Assembly (NCBI RefSeq): GCF_030657435.1
Contig: NZ_JAUTWS010000008.1
Span: forward strand, 1 to 64,000
Direction of reading: 5' to 3'
Source: Paracraurococcus lichenis
GTDB taxonomy: Bacteria; Pseudomonadota; Alphaproteobacteria; Acetobacterales; Acetobacteraceae
DNA: 64,000 bases
The notes below the pieces were generated by a model that saw only the letters and a program-made list of their open reading frames with translations, did no database searches and was not told the origin of the DNA. The stretch's first letter is position 1. Every line of letters starts with the position of its first letter. Made by a program: the position numbers and the translations under genes. Below, in pieces: positions 42,300-51,461 of this stretch.

Positions 42300-42944
42300 T
42301 CACACCCGTAGCAATTGGGCGACGAAGCCGGCCAGCCAGGGCTGGCGCGTGCGGTGGGTGCGGGCGGCATGCAGCACGGCGCGCACCGCGGCGACGGTCG
42401 CCTCGAAATCTTCGTTCACCAGCACATGGTCGAACTCGTGCCAGTGCTCCATCTCGGTCCTGGCCGCGACCATGCGGCGGGCGATCTCGTCCTCCGGGTC
42501 CTGGCCGCGGCCGCGCAGCCGGCGCTCGAGCTCGGCCAGGCTCGGCGGCAGCAGGAAGATGCCGACCACATCGGCCGGCATGGTCTGCTTGAGTTGCCGG
42601 TGGCCCTGCCACTCGATGTCGAAGAGCACGTCCCGCCCGGCCTCCAGCGCCTGCTCCACCGGCGCGCGCGGCGTGCCGTAGGAGCGGCCGAGGAAGCTCG
42701 CATGTTCGAGGAAGTCGCCGGCCGCGACGCCGGCCGCGAATTGCTCGGGCGTGCGGAAGAAGTAGTGCACGCCCTCCTCCTCCCCCGGCCGCGGCGCGCG
42801 GGTGGTGGCGCTGACGGAGAGCGACAGCTCCGGCTCCGTCGCCAGCAGCCGGCGCGATACGCTGGTCTTGCCGCCGCCGGGGGCGGAGGCGAGGACGAGG
42901 CAGATACCCCGTCGCCTGGGCATGTGGGTGGCCATCCGGTTCAT
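42300..42944 (-). CDS. gmk: Guanylate kinase
   Basis: A 214-residue kinase converting GMP to GDP. The P-loop S-A-P-G-G-G-K-T-S lies at about 20-28; GMP-binding segments S-A-T-T-R-A-P-R-P-G-E near 46 and H-Y-F-F near 59 follow, with D-I-E-W-Q-G near 107 and the lid R-x-R-G-R-G-Q near 142. Starts at 42944, 42935 and 42923 are all possible; the first has GGGGAG upstream. The first codons and ribosome-binding site lie in unit 1 of a 74-base tandem repeat, so the extreme N-terminus may be repeat-derived. It is downstream of yicC, a common pairing. Confidence 0.93.
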   Translation of the reverse strand: MNRMATHMPRRRGICLVLASAPGGGKTSVSRRLLATEPELSLSVSATTRAPRPGEEEGVHYFFRTPEQFAAGVAAGDFLEHASFLGRSYGTPRAPVEQALEAGRDVLFDIEWQGHRQLKQTMPADVVGIFLLPPSLAELERRLRGRGQDPEDEIARRMVAARTEMEHWHEFDHVLVNEDFEATVAAVRAVLHAARTHRTRQPWLAGFVAQLLRV

Positions 42945-43221
42945 GCTCCGCTCCCCGGTCCCCTGGACCTCCGGTGCTCCGCGACCGGATGGCGTGCCTG
43001 CTTGGCCATCCGATTCACGCTCCGCGCCTCGGTCCGCCGGACCTGCGGTGCTCCGCGACCGGATGGCGTGTTGGGCTGGCCATCCAATTCACGCTCCGCT
43101 CCTCGGTCCGGCGGACCTGCGGCGCTCCGCGACCGGATGGCGTGTCGGGTTGGCCATCCGATTCACGCTCCGCGCCTTGGTCCATTGGACCTGCGGCGCT
43201 CCGCGATCGGATGGCGCTACT
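42930..43221. repeat. Four tandem copies of a 74 bp repeat between yicC and gmk
   Basis: Units start at 42930, 43004, 43078 and 43152, each beginning GGCCATCC and ending around GACCGGATGGCG. They are separated by exactly 74 bases and differ at a handful of positions. The array enters the end of yicC by about five bases and the start of gmk, so it fills the spacer entirely. Confidence 0.92.
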
Positions 43222-44116
43222 CGACATTCGCCGCCTGCTCCCGCAGCCGCTCGATCGCCGCCTTGAGGTCGAGGCCGATCCGCGTCAGCGGCACGGAGGC
43301 CGATTTGGAGCAGAGCGTATTGGCCTCCCGCACGAATTCCTGGGTCAGGAATTCCAGCTTCCGGCCCGCGCCCTCGCCCGCCGCCAGCAGGGCCCGCGCG
43401 GCCTCGATATGGGCGGCGAGCCGGTCCAGTTCCTCCCGCACGTCGGATTTCTGCGCGAGCAGCGCCACCTCCTGCGCCAGCCGCTCGGGCGGGACGCGGG
43501 CCGTGCCGTTCTCCCCGAGCAGCGCCGAGAGCTGCTCCAGCAGCCGCGTCCGCTGCGCCTCCGGCTGGCCGGCCGCCTCCGCGGCCGCCGCCTCGCGCAG
43601 TCCGGCGATCTCGTCCAGCAGGCCGGCGAGGATGCCGCGGAGCTTCGCCCCTTCCGCCTCGCGGGCGGCGGCGAGGCCGGCCAGCGCCGAGTCGAAGGCC
43701 GTCGCCAGGGCGGCGCGCTTTGCCGCCTCCTGCGCCTCGTCCGGCTCCGCCTGCTCGGCCCGCAGCACGCCGGGGAGCGCCAGCAGCGCCTCCGCCCGCG
43801 GCGGGGCGGCGCCCGGGATGCGGCCCGAGAGGTGCAGGGCGAGGTTCAGCGCCTGCTCCAGCGCCGCCGGGTCGACCGACAGCTTCGGCCGCTCCGTCCG
43901 GGTCAGCGTCAGGGTGGCGGAGACATTGCCGCGCTTCAGGCGCTTCGCCGTCGCCTCCCGCAGCAGCGGCTCCAGCGCGTCCTGCCCGTTCGGCAGCCGC
44001 AGGCGGAGGTCGAGGCCCCGGCCGTTCACGCTGCGCAACTCCCAGGCGAAGGCGGTGCCGTCCGGAAGCTGCCCGCTCTCGCGCGCGAAGCCGGTCATGC
44101 TCATAAGGGTGCCCAT
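43217..44116 (-). CDS. YicC-type endoribonuclease
   Basis: A 299-residue YicC/YloC family protein. The N-terminal M-S-M-T-G-F-A-R (from residue 5) and L-R-S-V-N-G-R-G-L-D-L-R-L-R near 28 are the N-domain signature; the C-domain contains D-V-R-E-E-L-D-R-L near 222, G-R-K-L-E-F-L-T-Q-E-F-x-R-E-A-N near 250 and the final I-K-A-A-I-E-x-L-R-E-Q-x-x-N-V-E-like end. Family members cleave RNA and affect small-RNA decay. The start may be 44116 or 44104. It precedes gmk with only the repeat array between them. Confidence 0.92.
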   Translation of the reverse strand: MGTLMSMTGFARESGQLPDGTAFAWELRSVNGRGLDLRLRLPNGQDALEPLLREATAKRLKRGNVSATLTLTRTERPKLSVDPAALEQALNLALHLSGRIPGAAPPRAEALLALPGVLRAEQAEPDEAQEAAKRAALATAFDSALAGLAAAREAEGAKLRGILAGLLDEIAGLREAAAAEAAGQPEAQRTRLLEQLSALLGENGTARVPPERLAQEVALLAQKSDVREELDRLAAHIEAARALLAAGEGAGRKLEFLTQEFVREANTLCSKSASVPLTRIGLDLKAAIERLREQAANVE

Positions 44117-44147
44117 CGGGGCGCCTTGTCCCGCCGAAGGGGATCGG

Positions 44148-44957
44148 ATGCAAGCGATGGCGGGGCAGCCCTATCCGTGGCGACACGTGCTGGTCACCGG
44201 CGCCTCCTCCGGCATCGGGCGGGCCCTGGCGGTGGCGGCCGCGGCGCCGGGCGTCACGCTGCATCTCAGCGGGCGCGACGCGACGCGGCTGGAGGCGACG
44301 GCCGCGGCCTGCCGCGCCGCCGGCGCCACGGTGGCGGTGCGGGCGGCGGATGTGCGGGACCGCGACGGCATGGCCGCCTGGATCGCCGGCGCCGGGCGGC
44401 TGGATCTGGTCATCGCCAATGCCGGCATCTCGGCCGGCACCGGCGGTGCGACCGAGCCCGCCGACCAGGCCCGGGCGATCTTCGAGACCAATGTGGCGGG
44501 CGTGCTGAACACCGCCCTGCCGGCGATCGAGGCCATGGCCGCGCAGGACCCCGGCCCGGACGGGGTGCGGGGGCGGGTCGCCGTCATCGCCTCCATCGCC
44601 GCCTTCATCGCAGTGCCGGGGGCGCCGGCCTATTGCGCCAGCAAGGCGGCGGTGCAGCGCTGGGCGGAGGCGCTGGACGCCACCGAGAGGCGGCGCGGCA
44701 TCCGGCTGCACGCGGTCTGCCCGGGCTATATCCGCACGCCCATGACCGCGGCGAATGCCTTCCCCATGCCGCTGCTGATGGAGCCGGAGGAGGCGGCGCG
44801 GCGGACGCTGCGGGGCATCGCGGCCGGGCGGGTCCGGATCGCCTATCCCTGGCCGGTCTATCTCGCGGCGCGACTCGGCGGGGCGCTGCCGCCCGGGCTG
44901 CGGGCGGCCCTCTTCGCGGCGGCGCCGGCCAAGGGGGCGATGCCGCGGGTGGGGTGA
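44148..44957 (+). CDS. Short-chain dehydrogenase/reductase
   Basis: A 269-residue SDR. The dinucleotide motif T-G-A-S-S-G-I-G lies at about 17-24, A-N-A-G near 92, the catalytic serine in V-I-A-S-I-A near 147, and Y-C-A-S-K (Tyr and Lys) near 160-164. The segment after it (C-P-G-Y-I-R-T-P-M-T) is also typical. The C-terminal W-P-V-Y-L-A-A-R-L-G stretch may touch the membrane. Substrate is unknown. GAAGGGGA precedes the ATG. It is divergent from yicC. Confidence 0.9.
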   Translation: MQAMAGQPYPWRHVLVTGASSGIGRALAVAAAAPGVTLHLSGRDATRLEATAAACRAAGATVAVRAADVRDRDGMAAWIAGAGRLDLVIANAGISAGTGGATEPADQARAIFETNVAGVLNTALPAIEAMAAQDPGPDGVRGRVAVIASIAAFIAVPGAPAYCASKAAVQRWAEALDATERRRGIRLHAVCPGYIRTPMTAANAFPMPLLMEPEEAARRTLRGIAAGRVRIAYPWPVYLAARLGGALPPGLRAALFAAAPAKGAMPRVG

Positions 44958-45100
44958 GGGCGCCCGGCCCGGGCTATCGGCGCCCCCTCCCGCAGCCAGA
45001 CGATCGCCGCGCGCGCGGGCGGTGCGCCTGCGGCACTCGACAGGCCCGTTCCGCCGCCCTATAGGCCTGCCCTCGCGCCGCGGCCGGGCCGTGGGCGTGC

Positions 45101-45177
45101 AGGGGCATAGCTCAATTGGCTAGAGCGCCGGTCTCCAAAACCGGAGGTTGGGGGTTCGAGACCCTCTGCCCCTGCCA
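45101..45177 (+). tRNA. tRNA-Trp (anticodon CCA)
   Basis: All stems pair: acceptor AGGGGCA/TGCCCCT, a D arm with GCTC/GAGC, anticodon stem CCGGT/ACCGG around the loop CTCCAAA with anticodon CCA, and a T arm with TTCGAGA. Discriminator G and the encoded CCA end complete it. Its place before secE and nusG is the standard bacterial order. Confidence 0.96.
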
Positions 45178-45294
45178 GCGCCCCTGCCAGTCCGGCATCT
45201 CTGGTCTTCACCAGGGTGGCGCCCTTCCCCATCTCTCCGGGGTCGGGCGACCGCCCGCGAAGCGTTCCACCGCAGCCCAGGAAGGTTCGTCCCG

Positions 45295-45489
45295 TTGGCC
45301 AAGCTGGATCCCGCGCAGTATGTCCGGGACGTGCGGTCGGAGGTGGCCAAGGTCACCTGGCCGAGCCGCAAGGAAACCCTGATCACGACCGGCCTCGTGC
45401 TGGCGATGTCCGCGCTCGCCGCCGTGTTCTTCCTGATCGTGGACCAGGTCATCGCGCTCGGGATGCGCGGCCTCTTCGGGCTCGGGTGA
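45295..45489 (+). CDS. secE: Protein translocase subunit SecE
   Basis: A 64-residue single-span SecE, the usual length outside enterobacteria. An amphipathic N-terminus with V-R-S-E-V-A-K-V-T-W-P-S-R-K-E (about 12-26) is the universal cytoplasmic motif, followed by one membrane helix at about 30-53. It clamps SecY in the translocation channel. The TTG at 45295 has GGAAGG upstream and gives the expected length. It lies between tRNA-Trp and nusG, 14 bases from nusG. Confidence 0.95.
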   Translation: MAKLDPAQYVRDVRSEVAKVTWPSRKETLITTGLVLAMSALAAVFFLIVDQVIALGMRGLFGLG

Positions 45490-45503
45490 GGGGGTAGGGA
45501 TCG

Positions 45504-46037
45504 ATGGCCAAGCGCTGGTACGTGGTGCACGTCTATTCGGGCTTCGAGAAGAAGATCGCCCAGCAGATCAAGGAGCAGGCCGCGCAGAAGGGCCTCGGCG
45601 ACCAGTTCGACGAGATCCTGGTCCCCTCCGAGGAGGTGACCGAGGTCCGCCGCGGCCAGAAGGTGAACTCCGAGCGCAAGTTCTTCCCCGGCTACGTGCT
45701 GGTGAAGATGGAGATGTCGGACGAGGCCTGGCACCTCGTGAAGGACACGCCGAAGGTCACCGGCTTCCTCGGCAACAAGAACAAGCCGAGCCCGATCACC
45801 GAGGCCGAGGCCCAGCGCATCGTCGCCCAGGTGAAGGAAGGCGTGGACAAGCCGCGCAAGCCCGCCGTGGTCTACGAGGTGGGCGAGCAGATCCGCGTCG
45901 CCGACGGCCCCTTCACCAGCTTCATGGGCACGGTGGAGGAGGTGGACGAGGAGCGCGGCCGGGTGAAGGTCAGCGTCTCCATCTTCGGCCGCTCCACCCC
46001 GGTCGAACTGGAATACGGCCAGGTCGAGAAGGCCTGA
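45504..46037 (+). CDS. nusG: Transcription termination/antitermination factor NusG
   Basis: A 177-residue NusG. The NGN domain (about 1-110) starts [14 protein letters not shown] and contains F-F-P-G-Y-V-L-V near 70 and T-G-F-L-G near 92; the KOW domain follows from about 122 (V-A-D-G-P-F-x-S-F-x-G-x-V-E-E-V-D). NusG binds RNA polymerase and links it to Rho or the ribosome. It is in the secE operon. The ribosomal-protein genes that often come next are not here; a TctC receptor follows instead. Confidence 0.97.
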   Translation: MAKRWYVVHVYSGFEKKIAQQIKEQAAQKGLGDQFDEILVPSEEVTEVRRGQKVNSERKFFPGYVLVKMEMSDEAWHLVKDTPKVTGFLGNKNKPSPITEAEAQRIVAQVKEGVDKPRKPAVVYEVGEQIRVADGPFTSFMGTVEEVDEERGRVKVSVSIFGRSTPVELEYGQVEKA

Positions 46038-46093
46038 CGCGCGGGGCGCGGCGGCCGGTTGCCGCCGCCCGACCTGCCCGGGCGAATTTCCGG

Positions 46094-46119
46094 GCGCAAA
46101 CCCCGAGAGGTTTGCTTAG
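46094..46119. repeat. Partial copy of the palindromic intergenic element
   Basis: GCGCAAACCCC...GGTTTGCTTAG matches the small-hairpin arm of the elements at 8047 and 18356 but lacks the long arms. It lies about 40 bases before the TctC receptor gene and could end nusG transcripts. Confidence 0.6.
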
Positions 46120-46157
46120 GCTCCCCGGCCCAAGAACAGGCACGGGGAAACGACCAC

Positions 46158-47129
46158 ATGGCGACAACCCGAAGGGCCGCGCTGGCGGCCGCGGCGGCCC
46201 TGCCGCTCGCGCGCCAGGCGGCGGCGCTGGACTTCCCGACCCGCACCATCACCTGGGTGGTCCCCGGCGGGCCCGGCAGCGTGCTCGACGTCGCGGCCCG
46301 GCTGATCGCCACCAAGCTCGGCCCACGGCTCAGCCAGGGCGTGGTGATCGACAACCGGCTGGGCGCCGGCGGCACGGCCGCGGCCGAATTCGCGGCCCGC
46401 TCCGCGCCGGACGGGCATACCCTCTTCTTCGGCAATTTCGCCACCTTCGCCATCGCGCCGCTGCTGATCCCGAACCTGCGCTACGACGCGCAGCGCGACT
46501 TCGTGCCGGTCCATGGCATCGGCGCCTCGGCCAATATCGCCGTCACCGGCATGAACCGGCCCTGGAAGACGATCCCCGAGCTGATCGCCTATGCCCGGGC
46601 AAATCCGGGCAAGGTGACCTTCGGGGCCAGCATCGGCTCCGGCCAGCATGCCGCCACCGCGCTCTTCATCGAGAAGGCGGGGATCGAGCTGACGCACATC
46701 CCCTACAACAATTTTGGGCAGATCACGAACGACCTAGTGGCGGAGCGGGTGGACCTCTATTTCGACTACCCCCTCAGCAGCCTGCCTTTCGTGCGCGACA
46801 ACCGGCTGAGGGCGCTGGCGGTCAATGCCGCAGAGCGGCTGGCGGTCGCGCCCGAGGTGCCGACCCTGGCCGAGGCCGGGCTGCCGGATGCCGAACTGCT
46901 CGGCTGGTCCGGCCTCTATGTCCCGGCGCGCACGCCGCCCGCCGTCCTGGCGCGGCTGGCCGCGGCGACGCGGGAGGCGCTGCGCGAGCCGGAGGTCAAG
47001 GCGCTGTTCGACAGCACCGGCACCATCCTCTGGGACGGGGTGGATGCGGAGCAGCTTGCCCGGGCGCTGGAGGAGGAGATCCCGCGCATGCAGCGGCTGA
47101 TCGGGCGGACCATTCCGAGGAAGGGATAG
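46158..47129 (+). CDS. Bug/TctC-family periplasmic substrate-binding protein
   Basis: A 323-residue receptor with a twin-arginine-like or Sec signal (T-T-R-R-A-A-L-A-A-A-A-A, cut after about residue 24). The mature part begins F-P-T-R-T-I-T-W-V-V-P, with the Bug-family ligand loop P-G-G-P-G-S-V-L-D and N-R-x-G-A-G-G-T near 82; two alpha/beta lobes follow. Such receptors bind carboxylic acids for tripartite tricarboxylate transport or sensing. No TctAB partner is adjacent, which is common for orphan Bugs. Confidence 0.9.
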   Translation: MATTRRAALAAAAALPLARQAAALDFPTRTITWVVPGGPGSVLDVAARLIATKLGPRLSQGVVIDNRLGAGGTAAAEFAARSAPDGHTLFFGNFATFAIAPLLIPNLRYDAQRDFVPVHGIGASANIAVTGMNRPWKTIPELIAYARANPGKVTFGASIGSGQHAATALFIEKAGIELTHIPYNNFGQITNDLVAERVDLYFDYPLSSLPFVRDNRLRALAVNAAERLAVAPEVPTLAEAGLPDAELLGWSGLYVPARTPPAVLARLAAATREALREPEVKALFDSTGTILWDGVDAEQLARALEEEIPRMQRLIGRTIPRKG

Positions 47130-47308
47130 GGCGCGCCGCGCGGGACTTCCTCAGGCCGGCGTCATCCGTCCCGGACCGGCGCGGGGCATTGCCCCAGAGG
47201 CCCGCGCCACCTCCTCCCGGGCCTGCGGAAATCGGCCCTGTCCGGTATCGAAAGGCCTTGTCTGCCATGGCGGCCGATCCCAAGGCCAGTCCGAAGGAGA
47301 GCCCTCAC

Positions 47309-48073
47309 ATGTCCGATACCAGGCCCATGGTCGACGGTGTCGCATCCGCGCCGCCCGCCCTCCCGCCGCTCTACCGCTCCCTCGAACCGCTGACGCCGGA
47401 GCGCCACGGGGCGCTGCGGGTCCGCGATGCCGGCTATGCCTTCGCCGCCGCCGCCAATGCGGTCCCGCTGGCCGCGGACGAGTTCCCGGCCGCGGCGCGG
47501 ACGCTGCCCATCGTCTTCGGCGCCCAGGCGCCGCATCTGCCGGTGGCGCTGACCGGCCTCGCCGCCGGCAGCAACCTCTATGTCCAGGCGGACGGGACCT
47601 GGCGGCCGGGCGCCTATATCCCCGCCTATCTCCGCCGCATGCCCTTCTTCCTGGTCCGCGCAGCGCCGGGATCGGAGCAGCTCGTGCTCTGCCTCGACAC
47701 CCGGGCGCCGCAGGTGAGCGGGACGGAGGGCGAGCCGCTCTTCACCGAGGAGGGCAAGCCCACCCCGCAGCTCGAGCAGGCCCTGGCCTTCACGCGCATG
47801 GTGGAGGAGGGGATCCTGCGGACCCGTGCCATCACCGAAGGCCTGAACGGGCTCGGCCTGCTGAAGGCCGCCCAGGTGGAGGTCCCGCACCATGGCAAGC
47901 CGCTGCGCATCGACGGCTTCTTCGCCGTGGACCGGTCCGCGCTCATGGCCTTGCCGGCCGGGCAGCTCGCCGAGCTGCGCGACAAGGGCTGGCTGGAGGT
48001 GGTCTATGCCCATCTCTTCTCCCTCGGCAGCTTGGCGGACCTGGCGCGCGACCTCGCCGCACCGGCGGCCTGA
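47309..48073 (+). CDS. SapC family protein
   Basis: A 254-residue protein of the alphaproteobacterial SapC family (distant from the Campylobacter S-layer secretion protein for which it was named). It shows Y-x-x-L-x-P-L-x-P-x-x-H-x-x-L-R near 20-35, A-N-A-V-P-L-A-A-D-E-F near 47, P-I-V-F near 66 and Y-I-P-A-Y-L-R-R-M-P-F-F near 98. The role is unclear. GAAGGAGA lies about eight bases before the ATG at 47309; an upstream in-frame ATG at 47267 would add 14 residues. No S-layer gene is nearby. Confidence 0.88.
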   Translation: MSDTRPMVDGVASAPPALPPLYRSLEPLTPERHGALRVRDAGYAFAAAANAVPLAADEFPAAARTLPIVFGAQAPHLPVALTGLAAGSNLYVQADGTWRPGAYIPAYLRRMPFFLVRAAPGSEQLVLCLDTRAPQVSGTEGEPLFTEEGKPTPQLEQALAFTRMVEEGILRTRAITEGLNGLGLLKAAQVEVPHHGKPLRIDGFFAVDRSALMALPAGQLAELRDKGWLEVVYAHLFSLGSLADLARDLAAPAA

Positions 48074-48082
48074 CGCGGACTG

Positions 48083-48268
48083 ATGACCGAAGGGCCGGAT
48101 GGCCCGGAGGTCTGAACCGGCTCGCCCGACATACAAAGCGGACCGATGGCCGCAGCGCCGCAGGGTGCGAAGGCCTGAATCGGCCCGCCCGACATGCAAG
48201 GCGGACCGATGGCCGCAGCGTCGCAGGCCGCGAAGGCCTGAATCGGCCCGCCCGACATGCAAGGCGGC
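48083..48268. repeat. Three units of the dispersed ~60 bp intergenic repeat
   Basis: Tandem units start near 48083, 48141 and 48204 (period up to 63 bases), each with a GACCGATGGCCGCAGCG-like start and an AATCGGCCCGCCCGACATGC-like end. The first resembles the unit at 5641 most closely. It fills the gap between the SapC and tctC genes. Confidence 0.8.
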
Positions 48269-48354
48269 GGCCGTCGCGCTTGCCGGCTGCATCCCGGCGC
48301 GTTGCCGCCGACCCGGCCGCGCGATAGACCGGAGGGCGTGACCGGGAGGAACCC

Positions 48355-49314
48355 ATGCTGCACCGCCGCCCCATGCTGGCCGCCCTCGGCGGCCTTGCCC
48401 TGCTTGCGCGGGGCGCCGCGGCGGAGCAGCGATACCCCAACCTCTATGTCATGGTCCCGGCCGGCCCGGGCGGCGGCTGGGACGGCCTCGGCCGCGCCAT
48501 CGAGCAGGTGGCGCGGCAGGCGGGCCTGGTCGGCAACTTCCAGTTCGAGAATGTCGGCGGTGCCGGCGGCACCATCGGCCTGACCCGCTTCGTCGCGCAG
48601 CGCCGAGGCCGGCCCGAGAGCATCCTGATCGGCGGCTCGATCATGGTCGGCGCGACGCTGACCAACAAGACGCCGGTCGGGCTGAAGGACGTGGTGCCGG
48701 TCGCGCGGATGACGGAGGAAGCCGGCGTCATCGTCGTGCCCGCCGGTTCCGACATCCAGGACTTGGCGGGCTTCATGGCCGCGCTGAAGGCGAATCCCGG
48801 CGCGGTCTCGATCGGCGGCGGCTCGGCCGGCGGGACGGACCACATCACGCTCGGCCTGCTGCTGAAATCGGTCGGGCGCTCCGCGAAGGAGGGGTCCTAT
48901 GTCGCCTTCGCCGGCGGCGGGCCGGCCCAGGCCGCGATCCTCGGCGCGCAGGTGAAGGCGGGCATCTCCGGCCTTTCGGAATTCGCCGAGCAAATCAAGG
49001 CGGGCCGCATGCGGGCCCTGGCGACGACCGGCGAGACGCGCAGCGACCCCAGCATCCCGACGCTGAAGGAGAGCGGCGTCGACGTGGTGATGACCAACTG
49101 GCGCGGCGTCTTCGCCGCCCCGGGCGCCAGGCCGGATGCGCGGGCGAAGCTGGTCGGCCTGATGACCGAGGTGCATGCCCTGCCGGCCTGGGCGGAGATG
49201 CTGAAGACCCGCGACTGGCAGGACGCCTTCCTGACCGGCGATGACTTCACCGAATTCCTCGCCAGGGACGTGCAGCAGACCGAGGCGGTGCTGAAGGAGG
49301 TCGGGCTGGCGTGA
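48355..49314 (+). CDS. tctC: Tricarboxylate-transport receptor TctC
   Basis: A 319-residue periplasmic receptor with a short signal (M-L-H-R-R-P-M-L then hydrophobic to about 24). Mature features include V-M-V-P-A-G-P-G-G-G-W-D near 32-43, E-N-V-G-G-A-G-G-T near 65, and the C-terminal two-lobe fold typical of TctC. It is the first gene of a complete tctCBA unit, captures citrate-like or other carboxylates and hands them to TctAB. The tctB GTG overlaps its stop by four bases. Confidence 0.9.
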   Translation: MLHRRPMLAALGGLALLARGAAAEQRYPNLYVMVPAGPGGGWDGLGRAIEQVARQAGLVGNFQFENVGGAGGTIGLTRFVAQRRGRPESILIGGSIMVGATLTNKTPVGLKDVVPVARMTEEAGVIVVPAGSDIQDLAGFMAALKANPGAVSIGGGSAGGTDHITLGLLLKSVGRSAKEGSYVAFAGGGPAQAAILGAQVKAGISGLSEFAEQIKAGRMRALATTGETRSDPSIPTLKESGVDVVMTNWRGVFAAPGARPDARAKLVGLMTEVHALPAWAEMLKTRDWQDAFLTGDDFTEFLARDVQQTEAVLKEVGLA

Positions 49315-49850
49315 GCGGGACGGGGATGCGCCGGACGATCGGCCCCGACCTCATGGTCGGGATCTTCGTGCTGCTGCTCGGCGGGCTGGCGATCTGGCAG
49401 GCCGCCGCCATCCCGGACTCGCCGATCTATGCGCAGGTCGGGCCGAAGGCGGTGCCCTATGTGGTCGGCGCCGGGCTGCTGGCGCTGGGCGCGGGCCTCG
49501 TCGCCAGCGCGCTGCGCGGCGGCTGGTCCTGGACCCTGGAGGGTTCAGCGGCGGAGCCGATGAACCAGGAGGCACCGCCGACCAACTGGCGCGCGCTCGG
49601 ACTGCTCTTCGCCGGGCTCGCCGCCAACCTGGTGCTGATCGGGCCGCTCGGCTTCTCCATCGCGGCGACCATCCAGTTCGTGCTGGTGGCGGCCGCCTTC
49701 GGCTCCCGCAGGTTCCTGCGCGACCTCGTGCTGGCGCTGGTGCTGTCGCTGGTCGTCTGGTTCGGCTTTGTCGAGGTGCTGGGCGTCAATATCGGCGCCG
49801 GCGTGCTGGAGGGGCTGATCCTCCGCGCGCTCGGGCAGGAGGTGTACTGA
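49311..49850 (+). CDS. tctB: Tricarboxylate transporter small membrane subunit TctB
   Basis: A 179-residue protein with about four membrane segments: one near 15-33, one near 43-62, then near 95-130 and 138-165. [13 protein letters not shown] near 14 is common to TctB. It forms the integral complex with TctA. The GTG start overlaps the tctC stop (GTGA), with GGAGG about ten bases upstream. Confidence 0.85.
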   Translation: MSGTGMRRTIGPDLMVGIFVLLLGGLAIWQAAAIPDSPIYAQVGPKAVPYVVGAGLLALGAGLVASALRGGWSWTLEGSAAEPMNQEAPPTNWRALGLLFAGLAANLVLIGPLGFSIAATIQFVLVAAAFGSRRFLRDLVLALVLSLVVWFGFVEVLGVNIGAGVLEGLILRALGQEVY

Positions 49851-49908
49851 CCATGCTGCGACCTGCCGATCCGCGCCGCGGCCTCGCCACCTCGCGGGCA
49901 GGGCGCTG

Positions 49909-51408
49909 ATGGACCCGATCGCCGGCCTCTCCCTCGGCTTCGCCAATGCGCTGACGCTGGCCAATCTCGGCTGGGCGCTGCTCGGCTGCTTCCTCGGCAC
50001 CGCGGTCGGCGTGTTGCCCGGCATCGGCCCGGCGCTGACCATCGCGCTGCTGCTGCCCATCACCTTCCAGGTCTCGGCGACCGGCGCCTTCATCCTCTTC
50101 TGCGGCGTCTTCTACGGCGCGATGTATGGCGGCTCCACCACCTCGATCCTGCTGAACACGCCGGGCGAGAGCGGGTCGATCATCACCGCGCTCGAGGGTG
50201 CGAAGATGGCGCGCAACGGCCGTGCCGGGCCGGCGCTGGCGACGGCGGCCATCGGCAGCTTCGTCGCCGGCACCATCGGCACGCTCGGCATCAGCTTCCT
50301 TGGCCCGATCGTGGTGGAACTCGCGCTGAAGCTCGGCCCGGCCGAGTATTTCTCGCTCATGCTGCTCTGCTTCGTTACCGTCTCGGCGGTGCTCGGCGGC
50401 TCACCGCTGCGGGGACTGACCAGCCTGTTCTTCGGCCTGCTGCTGGGGTTGGTCGGCATCGACCTGCAGACGGGACAGCCGCGCATGACGCTCGGCATCC
50501 CCGAGTTGCTGGACGGGGTGAACGTGGTGCTCGTCGCCGTCGCGCTGTTTGCGGTGGGGGAGACGCTCTACCTCGCCTGGCACCACCATGAGGGCAAGCA
50601 GGAGGTGCGGCAGGTCGGCAGCATCATGATGTCGCGCGCCGACCTGCGACGCAGCATCGGGCCCTGGTTCCGCGGCTCGCTGCTCGGCTTCCCCTTCGGC
50701 GTCATGCCGGCGGGCGGGACCGAGATGCCGACCATGCTGAGCTACTATGCCGAGCAGAAGCTGGCCTCGCCGGAGGCGAGGAAGGAGTTCGGCACGACCG
50801 GCGCGATCGAGGGTGTGGCCGGGCCGGAGGCCGCGAACAATGCCGCCGCGGCCGGCATCCTGGTGCCGATGCTGACGCTCGGCCTGCCGACCTCGGCGAC
50901 GGCGGCGATCATGCTGAGCGCCTTCCAGAGCTACGGAATCAATCCGGGGCCCCTGCTGTTCGAGCAGCAGGCCGACCTGGTCTGGACGCTGATCGCCAGC
51001 CTCTACGTCGCCAACATCATGCTGGTGGTGCTGAACCTGCCGCTGGTCGGGCTCTGGGCGCGGATCCTGAAGATTCCCCAACCCCAATTGTATGCCGGCA
51101 TCCTGGTCTTCGCCACCATCGGCACCTACGGCATCAGCAACAGCGTGACGGACTTGGTGCTGCTCTATGCCATCGGGATCGTGGGCATGTTCATGCGGCG
51201 CTTCGACTTCCCGACCGCGCCTGTCGTGATCGGCATGATCCTCGGGCCCATGGCGGAGCAGGCGATGCGCCAGGCGCTGACCATCAGCCAGGGGGACTGG
51301 ACGACCTTCGTCACCCGGCCGGTGAGCCTCGGCATCCTGCTGCTGGCGGTGGCGGCGCTGGCGGGGCCGCGGATCTATGGGGCCTGGGTACGGCGGACGG
51401 CGGGGTAG
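49909..51408 (+). CDS. tctA: Tricarboxylate transporter large membrane subunit TctA
   Basis: A 499-residue permease with about twelve membrane segments. The family motif G-V-L-P-G-I-G-P near 33-40, the [16 protein letters not shown] loop near 68-83, and the repeat of the motif in the second half ([12 protein letters not shown] near 300, T-L-G-L-P-T-S near 322) are complete. With TctBC it takes up a carboxylate driven by cation gradient. It follows tctB after 58 bases. Confidence 0.95.
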   Translation: MDPIAGLSLGFANALTLANLGWALLGCFLGTAVGVLPGIGPALTIALLLPITFQVSATGAFILFCGVFYGAMYGGSTTSILLNTPGESGSIITALEGAKMARNGRAGPALATAAIGSFVAGTIGTLGISFLGPIVVELALKLGPAEYFSLMLLCFVTVSAVLGGSPLRGLTSLFFGLLLGLVGIDLQTGQPRMTLGIPELLDGVNVVLVAVALFAVGETLYLAWHHHEGKQEVRQVGSIMMSRADLRRSIGPWFRGSLLGFPFGVMPAGGTEMPTMLSYYAEQKLASPEARKEFGTTGAIEGVAGPEAANNAAAAGILVPMLTLGLPTSATAAIMLSAFQSYGINPGPLLFEQQADLVWTLIASLYVANIMLVVLNLPLVGLWARILKIPQPQLYAGILVFATIGTYGISNSVTDLVLLYAIGIVGMFMRRFDFPTAPVVIGMILGPMAEQAMRQALTISQGDWTTFVTRPVSLGILLLAVAALAGPRIYGAWVRRTAG

Positions 51409-51461
51409 CCTGAGGCTACTTCGTGCTTGTTCCGGGTCCGGATTCTGGCTAGTCTTACGCC

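Noticed and set aside
42930..43221. CRISPR array
   Set aside because: Units are directly contiguous with no unique spacers and no cas genes are near; it is a plain tandem repeat.
46038..46157. Riboswitch before the TctC receptor gene
   Set aside because: The only structure is the partial dispersed hairpin repeat; no conserved aptamer features were seen.
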